From: Sweltsa coloradensis
Taxonomy: Eukaryota; Arthropoda; Insecta; Plecoptera; Chloroperlidae
Direction of reading: 5' to 3'
NCBI GenBank assembly: GCA_024449915.1
Contig: JAMZAV010004597.1
Location: 1-64,000 of the forward strand
Length of the DNA stretch: 64,000 nt
Shown here: in pieces, positions 1-12,412 of the stretch
How positions within the stretch are numbered: the first letter of the stretch is position 1
How the letters are laid out: the number at the start of each line of letters is the position of its first letter
The notes under the pieces: generated by a model
The model's database searches: none
The model's input: the letters and a program-made list of their open reading frames with translations, nothing else
Told to the model about the DNA's origin: nothing
Program-made: the position numbers and the translations under genes

Positions 1-2040
1 ACAATCTTTCAGTGTTGGTGATTTTGACACGCAACAACAAAGACAGACAGACAAATACTGAGGCCTTTATAATGGAATTCCCACTAAAGTTTTGGGTAAC
101 TACACATAACACAATTAGTTTAAGGCACCAAAGTCCAGCGTGTTTGTCCGGGCATTGAACTGTACTAAAACATTGCAAATTTACTGGAATGAAAGTCAAC
201 TAGGCCTTCTCGACATCATTTTGAGAGAATATATTCTAATTTGCAATGTATTGGACTAATTGTAATTTTTTTTTACGTCCTTCGGTTAACTTAGTTTGTT
301 TTTTTGTTGCTGAAGTGAGAGAGAGCCAATTGATAGGCTGCTGACCAACCATTGCTGGGGACCCCCAGTAAAATGCTAGAACTACATTATGTTTGTCTTC
401 TAATGCAGAATATGTTTTCTATATACTTCAGCATTTAAACTGAGTGGGCCCTCCTTAGAAATATCGTAACAAGTTACTGTATCCTATAATACACACAATT
501 TGTTACTACTTTTTACTGTTGTCAGTAAATTATAATTAATACTAAATATGTTACGCCTCAGCTAAATTAGGATTATTAATAGATATGTTTATTAACTAAA
601 GCTCCCAAACTAATACATTAAACTCCATACTCAATGTCAGAGTGGTTTGTCAATGTTACTGACATCACATCCTACATCGTATACGTGCACAATAGTGAAA
701 GGGACCGCGCGCCCACGAACCCGAGCCCCCTAGGCAGAATGACGCCCTACTAGTCCGCGTAGCGCGGGGAAGAGGGAATAAAGGGGTTTACGCCCACCAA
801 GAGTTAAGCAACACGCGGCTAGGGTGGGTGACCCCTTGACCTTCTGACATTTTCACAAGCGAAGATAAAAATGGGAATAGGTCAATCCCACTCAGTATAG
901 GTAAACATACAAAGAGAAAGTTAAATGTAATATGTTTTATGCCTTTTTTGGATTAAAAATAACAAACTTTTATTTTAATCATGGTTGCAAGAAATGTAAT
1001 ACAGTGCGATGACTCATATGGTGACCCAGTCAAGCAAGATGTCTCGGGAAAAAAAGCAGAAAGGAATAGCATTGTATCCACAACATCAAAATGAAAATGT
1101 AACAGGAGTGTGAAAAAACACGAAGCTTTCATATTGTGAATATTAGGAAATTTCCAGCCACATTGGATCAAAATTTTTGGTTGTAATCGGATCGTCAATG
1201 TGCGTAGAAGAATGTTTCCCGAAACGCAATTTAGTTTTCTCAATAATGGACCCTTCAATATGGCATTTTTTTAGGAAAAACCAACAATGAAAAATCAAAA
1301 TTCCGCGCAAAAGCAGAATTCGATTTCTCAGACCTGATTTTTTTACAATGCTAATGAAAGCTTTCATGAACACCGTTCAAAGTATTTTGTGTTTAAATCG
1401 ATTTCTCACGGATTTATCGTGTATTGTTCGATACTGGGCGCGAAAATGAGGAAAATCAACTGGTACAAATAAGCAACCCTATAAATATGAGATCAAAATA
1501 AAATTATAAACCATGATATCGTGACATAACGTTCTTTTCTAACCGAAAATATGGCAACCCATTTTTGTAGCAAATTAATAAGGGGAATATTTTTGCCTTT
1601 GAAACTTTTCGTCGATCTTCCACCATTTAAAGATATACAAAAACAACCACTTTTGTATGCAGACATTTTCCAAGATGGCCGCCAACGCTCGATTTTTTGG
1701 TGTAAAAAAAGAAAAGAAAAAAAAAACAAAAAAAAATAAAAAAAAAAAAAAAGCAAAAATTTAGCTTGCCCGTGAAGTTTTTGCAGAAAAAAAAACTTCG
1801 TTTTGCTTGACCTATATTACTTGAACCGAAACCGTAAACCTTTAATGCATATGATGTTACCACCTCCCTCCACTTGAGTTTTGTATCGTATACGTTTGTA
1901 TAAACCATATTTTTTATGTAATTTGTATTAATTGATATGTCAGTTCTTATGAAATAAATTGAAAATAAAATAATAATAAGCAAAATAAATATTCTTTCAA
2001 GACAAAAACTAATTCTTTTCGTTTCGTGTCGTTGCTGCTC
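1..2040. other. Unassigned AT-rich intergenic stretch
   Basis: No coding gene is recognisable. The longest open frame (953-1258, minus, 101 codons) has a composition unlike a known domain and overlaps another short frame. A locally CpG-rich patch lies at about 700-850. A poly(A)-rich stretch at 1,705-1,755 follows a short frame opening with AAGATGGCCGCC. Nothing supports transcription. Most likely decayed intergenic sequence. Confidence 0.5.
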
Positions 2041-2060
2041 TTTTCGTATGAACGCATCCT

Positions 2061-2247
2061 CGCGGGTTGATGGCGGGGTGATGGCGGGTGAGGGCGGGGT
2101 GGGGCGGGGTGATTGGCGGGTGATGGCGGGGTGATGGCGTGGGTGAATTGCGGGGTGATGGGCGGTGGTGATTAGCGGGGTGATGGGCGGGTGATGCGGG
2201 TTGAAGGCGGGGTGATGGCGGGGTGATGGCGGGGTGAGGGCGGGGAA
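2061..2247. repeat. G-rich minisatellite, ~10-11 bp unit
   Basis: The stretch is built from about 17 tandem copies of GATGGCGGGGT with single-base slips (GGTGATGGCG, GGGTGATTGGCG and similar). The plus strand is G-rich and almost free of C apart from one per unit. The variation is mostly insertion or deletion of one G, as expected from slippage or from read errors in G runs. Clusters of GGGG separated by short spacers could form G-quadruplex structures. No gene is attached to it. Confidence 0.85.
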
Positions 2248-2454
2248 GTGTCTACCCCCCGGGTTGTGTGGTTAATGACGTCACACTCTCTCTCTTCGTG
2301 CCTACAAAGTTTGATTTCACCCGCCGGCTGTTCACGTGCTCAGGCTTGCCTGGGCGAGGGGTCACAAGGCCATTGTCGCACTGGCTCGAATATAACTAAC
2401 AATTACAAGTGCCCGAACACTATAAATATTTTATTAAGAGTGCTGTTTTAACCC

Positions 2455-3460
2455 GTGGGAATTACGTAGAGAGAGAGAGAGCATGCTTTTACCGGACTCA
2501 AAAGGCAGGACTATCGGATATTCCAATCATGATTTTGAAGCATAACAGCGCGGAGCGAGCGATATGATTCACAGTCACCCGAGATACGTGTTACGGTCTG
2601 TGCACTCGCTGACTGACTGAGCGTGTCCCACTGCGCATTAGACCCGCACGAAAGTTACATGGTGAAATATTGTTAGCTTGTTAGTTGTTTCAAACACAAT
2701 CACTGTCGCGATTTGTCTACGGTATTTGTATTATACTGCACGTCTTTAATCTCTCATTCCCAATAGAAGATGATTATTTATTACACATATTATAAGGACA
2801 CTATTATCGTTACTTGGAAATACGAGTTTAGCAATTATAAAACACCGAATAAAAACTAAAAAAATGTAACCTGTACTGCGTTTGTCTTGAGCGACTTATT
2901 TTTGATTAACGACTGAAGGAAACGCGGAGACACAAGTGGAATGTTGGCATCCAGTCCAAGGTGAATAGGCAGTGCTAGGAACTATCAAATTCAATTCATT
3001 TTGCAATCCATATTAAGAGATATGTCTTGTTTCTCGCTTCTTAATCGCGGTTAATATCATCGTCCTCAAGCCTACGAATTAGCTTAACTTCGGTTAAATG
3101 TGACGCGAAGACCAGAGGACGTATGATCAAGATTAAGTAAAAATTAAATCGAATACTAAATAAATTTATTCTCAACATAGCGTTTCTGGTCGTTTGGGTA
3201 TGGTGTAAGGAGGGGGATAGTGCTGCGTGGCTGTTTTTACATAAACAGATCCTCACATACAATTGCAGATAGAATTTTGTGCTGTGTGTGAATTTTGTGT
3301 CGTATTTGATAGATTGCGAGTTTTCCCTTACTCTTCTTCCCATCGTATCCAAATCACGCATTTACAGGAGTAAAAATTACACACCACACGTATTTTTTTT
3401 TCACCACGCCGTAAACTTTCTCACATTTCACTAGCAATACTCGCACTTCTACAATGACAT
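2455..3460. other. Unassigned stretch with short GA run
   Basis: A short (GA)n run occurs at 2,468-2,481. The rest is unique-looking AT-rich DNA. The minus-strand frame at 3,041-3,361 (106 codons) shows no domain I recognise and I do not call it a gene. Confidence 0.4.
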
Positions 3461-3461
3461 T

Positions 3462-4339
3462 TACCACCTTACCTTACACCAACTCAAAACGTAGGTTGAA
3501 AGAATAATAAAACAAGTGCACAGTCATTTATCTTATCAGTCCAATAAAACGTAGCTACATATGCCACATAGACCAAGTACTCGATCATATGAGATAGAAA
3601 TATATGCGCATTACCGGGCGGAGGCCGAATCGCATTTTTCAACCGCTTGCAGGAACCTTCAGTGCTCCCATGCTAACTCAACTGACCTGTGCCCCGAAAA
3701 TTTATGCAATTTTGGGAGAAGTTAGATTAGTTGTATTAGTGTTTGCAACCTATTGAAACCAAATTGCTAATTTTTTTCACAATTTTCCACCAAAAAACTC
3801 AAGAAATACGACAAATTTTATAATCTTGAACGTATTTTTACGATTTTCTTGTTTTTTTTTTGCAGAAAATGGGGGCAACAATTGACGTTCTGTTCAAAAC
3901 GTTGCAAACAATTATCAATTATCTAACGTCTTCCCAAAATTGTCTAAAATTTTTACCAGACCTAAACCAACCACAACAGTAGTGAAATAATACACAAGTG
4001 CACAGTCATTTAATCGTATCAGTCAATAAACGTAGCTGCATATGCCACATAGACCAAATACTCGATCATAGATATAGAATAATATATGGCGCTAGCCGGT
4101 CGGAGGGCAGAATACCGGGGGGGCATTTTTTGCAACCGCTTGCAGACCTTAGTGCGCTCAACCATGATAACATCGAAATGAACTAGCCCGAAAATTAATG
4201 CAATTTGTTGGGAAGGTTAGATAATTGTATAGTGTTTTGCAACCATATTGAACATATTGCTAATTTTTTTTCATACAATTTTCCACCAAACAATCAAGAA
4301 ATATACGACAATTTTATAAATTTTACGTAATTTTTACGT

Positions 4340-4374
<35 letters not shown>

Positions 4375-5480
4375 AGAAAATGGGGAAACAATTACACGTT
4401 CTGTACAAACGTTTGCAACGATTATACAATTATCCTACTTCTCCCAAAATTGCATAATTTTAACCTACCTTACAAACTCAAAACAGTAGGTGAAATAATA
4501 AACAAGTGGCACAGTCATTTAATCGTATGTCAATAACGTAGCCTCATATGCACATAGACCAAGTTACTCAATGATAGATTATAGATAATATATGCGCTAC
4601 CTGTCGGAGGCAGATCGCATTTTTCAACCGCTTGCAGACCTTCTTGCTCCCATGATAACATCGAAATGACTGGCCCCGAAAATTTGGCAATTTTAGGGGA
4701 AGTTAGATCATTGTATAGTGTTTTGCAACATATTGAACATATTTGCTAATTTTTTTTTCACAATTTTCCACCTAAAAAATCAAGAAATACGACAAATTTT
4801 TATAAATTTTACGTATTTTTACGTATTTTCTTGTTTTTTTGCAGAAAATTGGGGGAAACATTAACGTTTCTGTTCAAACGTTGCAAACATTATACATTAA
4901 TCTAACTTCTTCCCAAAATTGCATAATTTTACCTTACCTTACCAAACTCAACAACAGTAGGTGAAGATCATAAACAGTGCCCAGTCCTTTTAAAATCGTA
5001 TCAGTCCCAATATCGAGCTTCTATACCACATAGACGCAAGTACTCAATCATAGATATATAGACTAATATATGCGCCTAACCGTCGGAGCAGAATCGCATT
5101 TTTGCAAACCGCTTGCAGACCTTCATGGCTCCCATGATAACATCGAAATGACCGGCCCGAAAATTATGTAATTTGGGAGAAGTTAGATAAATTGTATAGT
5201 GTTTGCAACATATTGAACATATTGCCTAATTTTATTTCAGCAATTTTCTAACCAAAAAATCAAGAAATACGACAAATTTTATAAATTTTACGTATTTTTA
5301 CGTATTTTCTTGTTTTTTTTTTGCAGAAAATGGGGAGACCAATAACGTCCTGTTCAAACGTTGCAAACACTTAAACAATTATCTAACTTTTCCCAAAATA
5401 TGTATAATTTTCGGACTAGTCATTTCGATGTTTCATGGGAGCGCAGAACATTACGTTTTGGTCAAACTCTTAACCTGAAA
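3462..5480. repeat. Tandem array of ~480-bp units derived from a fold-back element
   Basis: Four units begin near 3,508, 3,990, 4,501 and 4,972, each opening with a variant of AAGTGCACAGTCATTTAATC. Each unit holds a linker of about 190 bp, a left arm (TGCTCCCATGATAACATCG, then AATTTTGGGAGAAGTTAG and TTTTGCAAC), a spacer with ACGTATTTTTACG and a poly-T tract, and a right arm that is the reverse complement of the left (GTTGCAAAC, then CTAACTTCTCCCAAAATT). In the internal units the right arm is cut short and runs into ACCTTACCTTACC. Only the last unit (5,390-5,480) completes it with CATTTCGATG and CATGGGAGC. The dispersed copy at 7.84 kb shows the intact element. Many single-base indels are probably sequencing noise. 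Confidence 0.8.
4344..4372. repeat. Poly-T tract inside tandem unit
   Basis: An uninterrupted T run of about 29 bases sits at the position where sibling units carry only 7-9 T. It is a homopolymer expansion or a sequencing artefact within the spacer of the second unit. Confidence 0.8.
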
Positions 5481-7835
5481 GAAGACATATCCGGAGATAA
5501 AGTAGATTGAATAGATTAATAGAATTCCCGTGTTCAATACCACATGAATACTTATACATACGATACTTACTTATTATATACATCATGAAATTCACCCACC
5601 ACAGTCGTTTTTGTCCGCTGGAGAGGCAAACGAACATAACACCCATACTATCAAATATAAACAAACACGAGCTATTTTCTCAGATTGACATATTGGAAGT
5701 CTTCTACGCAATTCCAATAATAATAATTTTTTCAATTTATTACTCGATGAACGTATCTAGCGGAAAGGAACACAACTCAATAATTGTTGCAAAATACAGC
5801 TGCTGTTTAAAATGGATTTGCTTCGACTCGAAACCATAGCCCAATTTCCTAATGAATTGCTTGATGATGGCTTGTTGGCCGCTCGATTAAATTTACATTT
5901 GTATCTACTATATCCGAATTGGAATCAAGATTGCACTTTTATGGAAATCAATCCAAAAAATTAAAAAAAATATATCCACACATTTTCTACATCTGCGTCA
6001 TTGTAGACGCGTAAAATGATGATTAGAGAGAAACAAATGACGAAAGAATTACGCAATATGACAATATTTTTGACTTATGAGACTGATTGAAGGAAGGTCA
6101 TCATAAAAATCGAAAACATTTGCCATTACTACTAGTAAAACTTTAAAAATTTAAATTTAAAAAATCATATCATGGGGATGGACCAGGTTGAAAACGGTGA
6201 AAAATGGAAATAGCACAATTTTTGACAGCAACAGGCAAGTTATCTCAGAATGTGTGGTAGGACGCTCCAGTGGACGGTGCTACTGTGTGATTCCTTAATT
6301 GGTGGACCGAAAGTATTAATTACAGAACTGCGGGGAAACGGTTTATCTGTGTTGGCCTCTCACACACTCATTCAAGGTCAAATACAAGTGCGTGTATTTG
6401 AGTTTCGTCTCCGCTACCGAAAAATCACTCCGACGTCGTCATTTTACATAATAGGTCGGAGTTCGGCGTCGCGAGTTCGGACACAAGTTGAATAATTTGA
6501 ATGAAAATTTCAATATCCTCTTTCACCTTCCGTCAAAAAGTTCACAATCCTTGGTGATATGCCTGAGGTACTGAAGGAAAACTGATCACTGGCACTAAGT
6601 GACTTCGAATTTTGGATGCGAGGGGGTTTTCATGTAGGCAGGTATTGGTTTCTTCGGGCTATGACAATACGTGACTATTATAATATCATAGATTATAACG
6701 CCTATAGACATGCGACGACTGCCATGTTTTGTTAATAAAAAAAAACGTTCGAATTTCGTTTACATAATACACACTCCCATTAATCGAGATAAATAACAAC
6801 TTTAAACCTGAAAATAAGTGTGCCACAGTTTACAAGATAACTTATAACGTCTTATCGAGACCAAATATTGAATGCTATTGCGTCTACCAAATGTATCTCA
6901 AGGAGGTGTCTCGTTATCTATTGGAGAATAGATGGTTTGTTGATGGTTTGCGAGAGTGATACGCGGAGTGTGAGGGGAACTGGTTGCTTGACGATAAACA
7001 GAGCATCACACTGTCTTCATTTTTTTTTCTCAATTGCTTGTTAGCGAGCAAAGACGCCAAGGATTTCCCACATATTTTATTTTCAACCACCACCACCACC
7101 ACCACCACGTCGTCGTCAACATAGTCAACCCACCGAACGGTATATGCCTTTAACAAACTTTTATAATGCCAGCAAGCGCTAGGTGAAAAAAAAAATCAAT
7201 ATTTTCTAACGCAGTTAATGAACTCAGTTAATATATCAAACATTCCAGTTCGTACAACCGTCTTCTGAGCTAGATGTTTGTGTTCTAAATAGATGATCCA
7301 ATGCAACTCATGACGATGAGTGATACGTGAATGAGAGTAGGCCTACGTGTAGATTATTAACTTATAATGTCATCGACCCGCGGTCCTTTGGTGCCCATAA
7401 TATGCTTATCATACTGCGCACTATGTGTGAACCACCATAAATGGCATCTATAGCTATTATAATGAATAAAAATGCATGCTGGATAATAAAATTACTTTGG
7501 CCTAAATGATCAAGGCTGTCCGCGGCTCAGACACAGATCCGGAAGTCGCACGACTCCCTATAAATACTAAAAAAAAACTCGTAATGTAGATCGATCCTAG
7601 GTAAGATATGGAAATTTTCAATGATAATGATTTTGATAAATCATGATCCTGTCCAATACATTCAAAGCACAGTAAGCAATCAAGCTAACTCAAGTACCAA
7701 GAAATCATAATAATATAATAGTATTAAAATTACTCGTTTAATCCTTTACATATGACACTGACTGTACATAATGGCCTGCTCGGCATGGGATTGTTTTTTA
7801 AAAACCCCCTAGACCGATTGAACATAAAACTGCAG
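5481..7835. other. Unassigned stretch with a (CAC)n microsatellite
   Basis: No gene is recognised. Short open frames at 5,507-5,839 (plus) and 6,250-6,495 (plus, 81 codons) lack known motifs, splice signals or a credible initiator context. A trinucleotide microsatellite lies at 7,086-7,108 (about eight CAC) and continues into CGTCGTCGTC. Confidence 0.4.
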
Positions 7836-8258
7836 AGAGCGCCACCGGTCCGGAGGCGAATCACATTTTTTTAACCGCTTGCAGACCTTCCGTGCTCTCC
7901 AAATGATAACATCGAGGGGGGGGAAATGATGGACCGAAATTATGCAATTTTGGGAAAGTTAGATAATTGTATAATGTTTTGCAACGTATTGATCAAATGT
8001 ACTTTTTTTTTTTTCCCATGTTTCCACCAAACAAAATCAAGAAGTACGTCAAATTTTCAATTTCACGTATTTTCTTGGATTTTTTGAGCAGAAAATGGGT
8101 GAAAAAAAGTGCATTCTGATCATACGTTGCAACATTATTTCAATTATATAACTTCTCCCAAAATGGCATAATTTTCGGTTCAGCCATTTCGGATGTTATC
8201 ATGGGAGCACGAAACCATTTACATGTTGGTCACCTTTTAGCTTGAAAGGACCCCTTAA
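7836..8258. mobile_element. Solo fold-back MITE, same family as the 3.5-5.5 kb array
   Basis: This is a dispersed single copy with both inverted arms intact. The left arm runs from about 7,880 (GCTCTCCAAATGATAACATCG) to TTTTGCAAC. The right arm runs from GTTGCAACATT near 8,131 through AACTTCTCCCAAAAT to ATGTTATCATGGGAGC near 8,207. Outside the arms the left flank (CGGTCCGGAGGCGAATC) and the right flank (TTGGTCACCTTTTAGCTTG) match the outer parts of the array, which helps define the limits. No open frame is present, so it is a non-autonomous element of unknown superfamily. No target duplication could be fixed by eye. Confidence 0.75.
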
Positions 8259-10903
8259 TGACCTTTATGATTTAAAAATAATAAAAATAAATAAAATTGC
8301 AAGAACAACCCCCCATACAAAGTTTGATGTAGGGCCTATATAAAAAATAAGTGTTCGACAAAATGCTTAGGTACATTCTAGAAAACTAAAGTTAAATGCT
8401 ATTATCAAAGCCCATAAAATGATGATCGTTATTATATTTCACGGAAATAATCATAGTGTTTTCTTAGTCATAGTTTTATATTGTGGTATACTTGCTCCAA
8501 CGAAAGAATGCAGATCTTTGTAGTAGTGGGGGAGTATCTTGATTATAAGAAACTTTGATAGTATGAATGCTCTGTCATAGAAGTGTCGCCTTTGGGAATG
8601 AAATAGAAATATATTTTTTACAAACGCAAGCAATCATTATCTGTGCAAGATCACAGAGTTTTCCTCCGTGTGCTAGATCCACGCTGAGCTAGCGTGAATA
8701 GAGTTGACAAAGTTGTTATGCTGGTGAAAACAATTTCGAGCCATCTGCATTCTTCGTTGTTTTTGGACCACTATCGTCGTGACTGTCCGTCTTAATGTAA
8801 GACATTGACGTTATATGGACGAATTAATCATTTCGCACGAGACAGAGCCCACCCACACACACTCAACCACAACGCCCACCATGCATGCATGCATGATAAG
8901 ATACCAGACTCTTTGCGACGCACATGAATAACAAATTAACATGCAAAGTGTTTATGATACCCCTTTGAACTTATGTATACAGGCTCAGTCACCTAATTAA
9001 CTGATAAACATTTTTAATGAAGTCGTAATGAACTTCTATTTGCAGTGGAAGAGAATTTTATTATTTATGTTTGCATGGTTGACTGGCTAACCTTTCTTAA
9101 TTTTGCACATGTATCCATGATGACTTCATAAAAACATCGTGAAAATTTTCTAAAAATGGCATAGAATGGATTTGTTTTTTGTTGTTTGTGATTTCTCCGC
9201 GTTGAACTACGAACACATATAATAAAAAAAAAAAAAAATCCCCCCCATGTGGTGACTGAAGCAAGCACAACCAAGTGGACTTATTATATACTTGTTTGAT
9301 TTACCTTCCTAAAATTAGTTTGTTTAGCAAAATATCCTTGGCTGGAAGCATTGCTTTCTGCTGAAAACGCTGAATGTTTTCGCATGTGAATGATTCCCAA
9401 CGATTTTGGTATTGAATTGTTGATACCATTTGCCAAAAGATGTTTTACTTTGCTGGGCGTAGTAACAGGACATTGGAGGGGAAGTTTTACTGTTACTCAG
9501 ATGCTTTCATGGCTACATTGAGTAATTAGGTAGCCTACTAACTGCATGTCAATATATAAATGATCCCACCCTAAAGTTCTACTTAGCTCACATTTTGCGT
9601 GTTAACTCTTCCTCAGTCGTCGCAACTTGCAACTAACACAGAGTCGTGTCCGTTGACAAATTTTTCGCAGCTTCCTGTTCTTTTCTTTCACACTAGATTC
9701 AGTGTTTGTAATCATTCTTCAGGTATTCGGCGACGCAAAACGGTCACTAATAGACGCTCTAGCTAAACAAGTGTGGAATCTGAAGGTTTTTTAGTAGAAC
9801 ACTGATTGTGTGAATGTGATTGGGAAGTACCAAGTGTAATTTTTGTAATTCGACTACACGAAGTCATTTCTTATGTTATTAATTTCACTTTCTGCCAGTC
9901 CCTCCTTGCGTTTATCACGTTCACGTCTCATGATAAATTACCGATCATTATCTCAGATGGCAAACAATGTTTTGTCCCGATATTGAACTTTCACCAATGA
10001 TACGATACGGAATGTTTTTTAGTGACCCTGGGGTACGGGGGGGGGGCTATCGTCACCCAACCAACATATAAATACTCGGCACTTCCATATAAGAAACATT
10101 TCCACCAACAACGACAGTGAATGCTACAACAGAAAGTGCTGAATTAAGTTTTAAACTTCCGAACAACTCGGCAACCTCCACCAAACAAATAGTTTTGAAC
10201 GTCAGTTGTCCTCTCCTTTGTAATCAGTTTTATTAATAACTGAATAGGATAAACGTTACAAAATAAAATAAAATAAAATAAATAAGGTAGAGAAAATAAC
10301 GTTATATTCATGCGATCTGTTGGTTTGCGTACTTGCGTCCCTCTTATCGTGCAAAACTTACCCTCCGTCTCGGGACAACGTATTATTACCAATGGATTAT
10401 GCTACAACTATACAGTAAAGTTGTTTTCCCATAACGACTTTAATTACATTATCATCCCTTGGGTCGGAAACATTCGTTTGCATTGCTTAAAACGTAGATT
10501 ATAATGGCGTGTAAATGACATTGACATGTTTAAATGAAAACAAACAAAACAACATGTTTTTAAGTCATGTATAGTAAACGCTGTGTACTGCGATATCTGA
10601 AATGTGAGTTTTATTTTACGATGCGGTGTATGTCAAGAATTTACAAAGTTGCACAGCAAGCCGTTTGGTCATTAAATTACCATACCATTATAGACATTCC
10701 TCCAAATCGTAAAGAGTATGTACACAGCACACAATTATAAATGACGCTCTAATACAGATTTAAAAGTGGATCTATCGCCTTATTTTTATTGTTTACTTTT
10801 AATAATTAACGGGCCTAGATTATCCTAACATTGACACAACTATCTTTATTTATTTTGGTGTGAGTAGTACGCCCAATAGAGAACTTTTATGTGAAATTTA
10901 TTA
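8259..10903. other. Unassigned AT-rich stretch
   Basis: No gene is recognised. A short (CATG)n run occurs at 8,880-8,895. A run of about 15 A lies near 9,222-9,237, a G run at 10,037-10,046 and an (AAAAT)n run at 10,259-10,280. Open frames here are all below 85 codons and unconvincing. Confidence 0.4.
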
Positions 10904-11126
10904 CGTACAGCCCCGGGCATATTCCTGCTCATATTTTGTTAGAAGGCTCACTTTTATTTCTACTTGTACACTAATCTTTCTACAAACTGACATAGCCTAC
11001 CTGGAAAAATTGTCCTCGGGTTAATAGCTTGCATACTGTAGGTCGATTTTTTCTTCCTCTGATACAAGTTAGTATTGTACCAGTGGAAGACAACTTCGTC
11101 CCGTGCAATATATCATTTGGGGGGGT

Positions 11127-11198
<72 letters not shown>

Positions 11199-11352
11199 GG
11201 TGGGGGGGGGGGGGGGGGGGTGGGGGGGGGGGGGGGGGGGGGGGGGTAGGGGGGGGGGGGGGGGGGGGGGGGGGGGGAGGTGGGGGGGGACGGGGGGGGG
11301 GGGGGGTGGGGGATTCAATTCCAAAAATATGAGCAGGAATTTGTCGGGACGT
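10904..11352. mobile_element. TIR element (MITE-like) interrupted by a poly-G tract
   Basis: The left end (10,911-10,937, CCCCGGGCATATTCCTGCTC) and the right end (11,322-11,350, GAGCAGGAATTTGTCGGGAC) are inverted copies of each other. The left 150 bp also matches the element at 60.9 kb: both carry CTACTT or CTATTACTT, then TGGAAAAATT, then TTAATA and CTTGCAT, in the same order. The 60.9 kb copy is palindromic along most of its length. Here the right arm is missing and about 195 bp of G stands in its place. No coding capacity is seen. Confidence 0.65.
11119..11313. repeat. Near-pure poly-G tract (~195 bp)
   Basis: The tract is almost only G on the plus strand, broken by a few T and A and a single C near 11,291. 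Open frames over it encode only poly-glycine or poly-proline and are composition artefacts. It may be a real G-quadruplex-prone repeat, but it lies where the second arm of a hairpin element is expected. A base-calling or gap-filling artefact is therefore a serious alternative. Confidence 0.9.
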
Positions 11353-12412
11353 CATTAAGTTTACTTAAAATCGTTTATTGGGCTCTAACCCAGAAATAAT
11401 TTGCAAAACTTTTGTTCAATTTCAGATGATCATAAACAATAAAGTATGTCTGTTTTGTTTTTTTTTCTCTTTACTGCTTTCGATACAGGTCGCACCGTTT
11501 CTCTTATCGACCTGAAATTTTTTTACACATGTACATATCACCCTAGGAGGGTTGCTGTATAGTTTTTTGAACAAATCCGATCGTTGTTTATAAAATTTAA
11601 AAAAAAAAAAAATGTTCCGATCGTTATAATGAAATTTTGCAGGTCAATAAGTACAACATTCTCTCCCTATTTTTCCAAATTTTCAGCTGAATCGGTCAAG
11701 ACCTTAAAGACTTATTGGTTAATCTAATTCGAAAAATGATGTTAAAAATGAAGGAGCAGTGAAGATACAAAGATACACTTTAGAAGGCATGACGTGAATT
11801 AGTACAATGCAAGATGTTGTAATAGTATAGTGTATGCAATGTCAATATCCATTTTGGCTACTTATGGAAATGTCGTACTCGGTCATGTTGCAACGTCCCG
11901 TTGCTCGCTCAACAACGCAATCCAACTGAGCTTTTTTCCTCGAGTGATAAACTAATATTTAGGAAAATTATCACTTTTTTTTGACATCATGACAGCGGAT
12001 AGATATCACCTAAAATCAACCACCTTACTTCATCAACAATAAGTTTTATAGCTCTAAACGTCAGCAGTGTTTGTATTGTGCTTCATTCTAGTGGGAGTCA
12101 TTACAACACTGAAGACAGGACAAGCCTTGGAAGGACGTGTCTTGTACAACCATGCACGATTATTCGTGCTGATTCGCGCGCAAAACCGCATTTTTGCCAC
12201 CCGGCCCTCGAATCATACGTCACTATATTACTGGCTTTTACTATCTATCGCTCTTCCTGTCAACGAAGAGTTACTATAGTTCTTTGTTATGTCGTTGTGT
12301 GTTAGCTAACAAAATGTAATTTTGAGTTTACATTATAACTCATGAAAATAGGTTTATATATCCTCATTTGTGATATTTTTAGATTTCTTATTTATTTATA
12401 TTTATTTTGTAT
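11353..12412. other. Unassigned stretch
   Basis: AT-rich sequence with a poly-A run near 11,599-11,612. Two overlapping plus-strand frames at 12,067-12,305 are open in two registers at once, which argues against either being selected. No feature is called. Confidence 0.4.

Noticed and set aside
11029..11358. Poly-Gly and poly-Pro open frames of 80-114 codons
   Set aside because: They translate the poly-G tract in several frames on both strands. No signal peptide, flanking domain or splice context supports a glycine- or proline-rich protein, and the tract itself is suspect.
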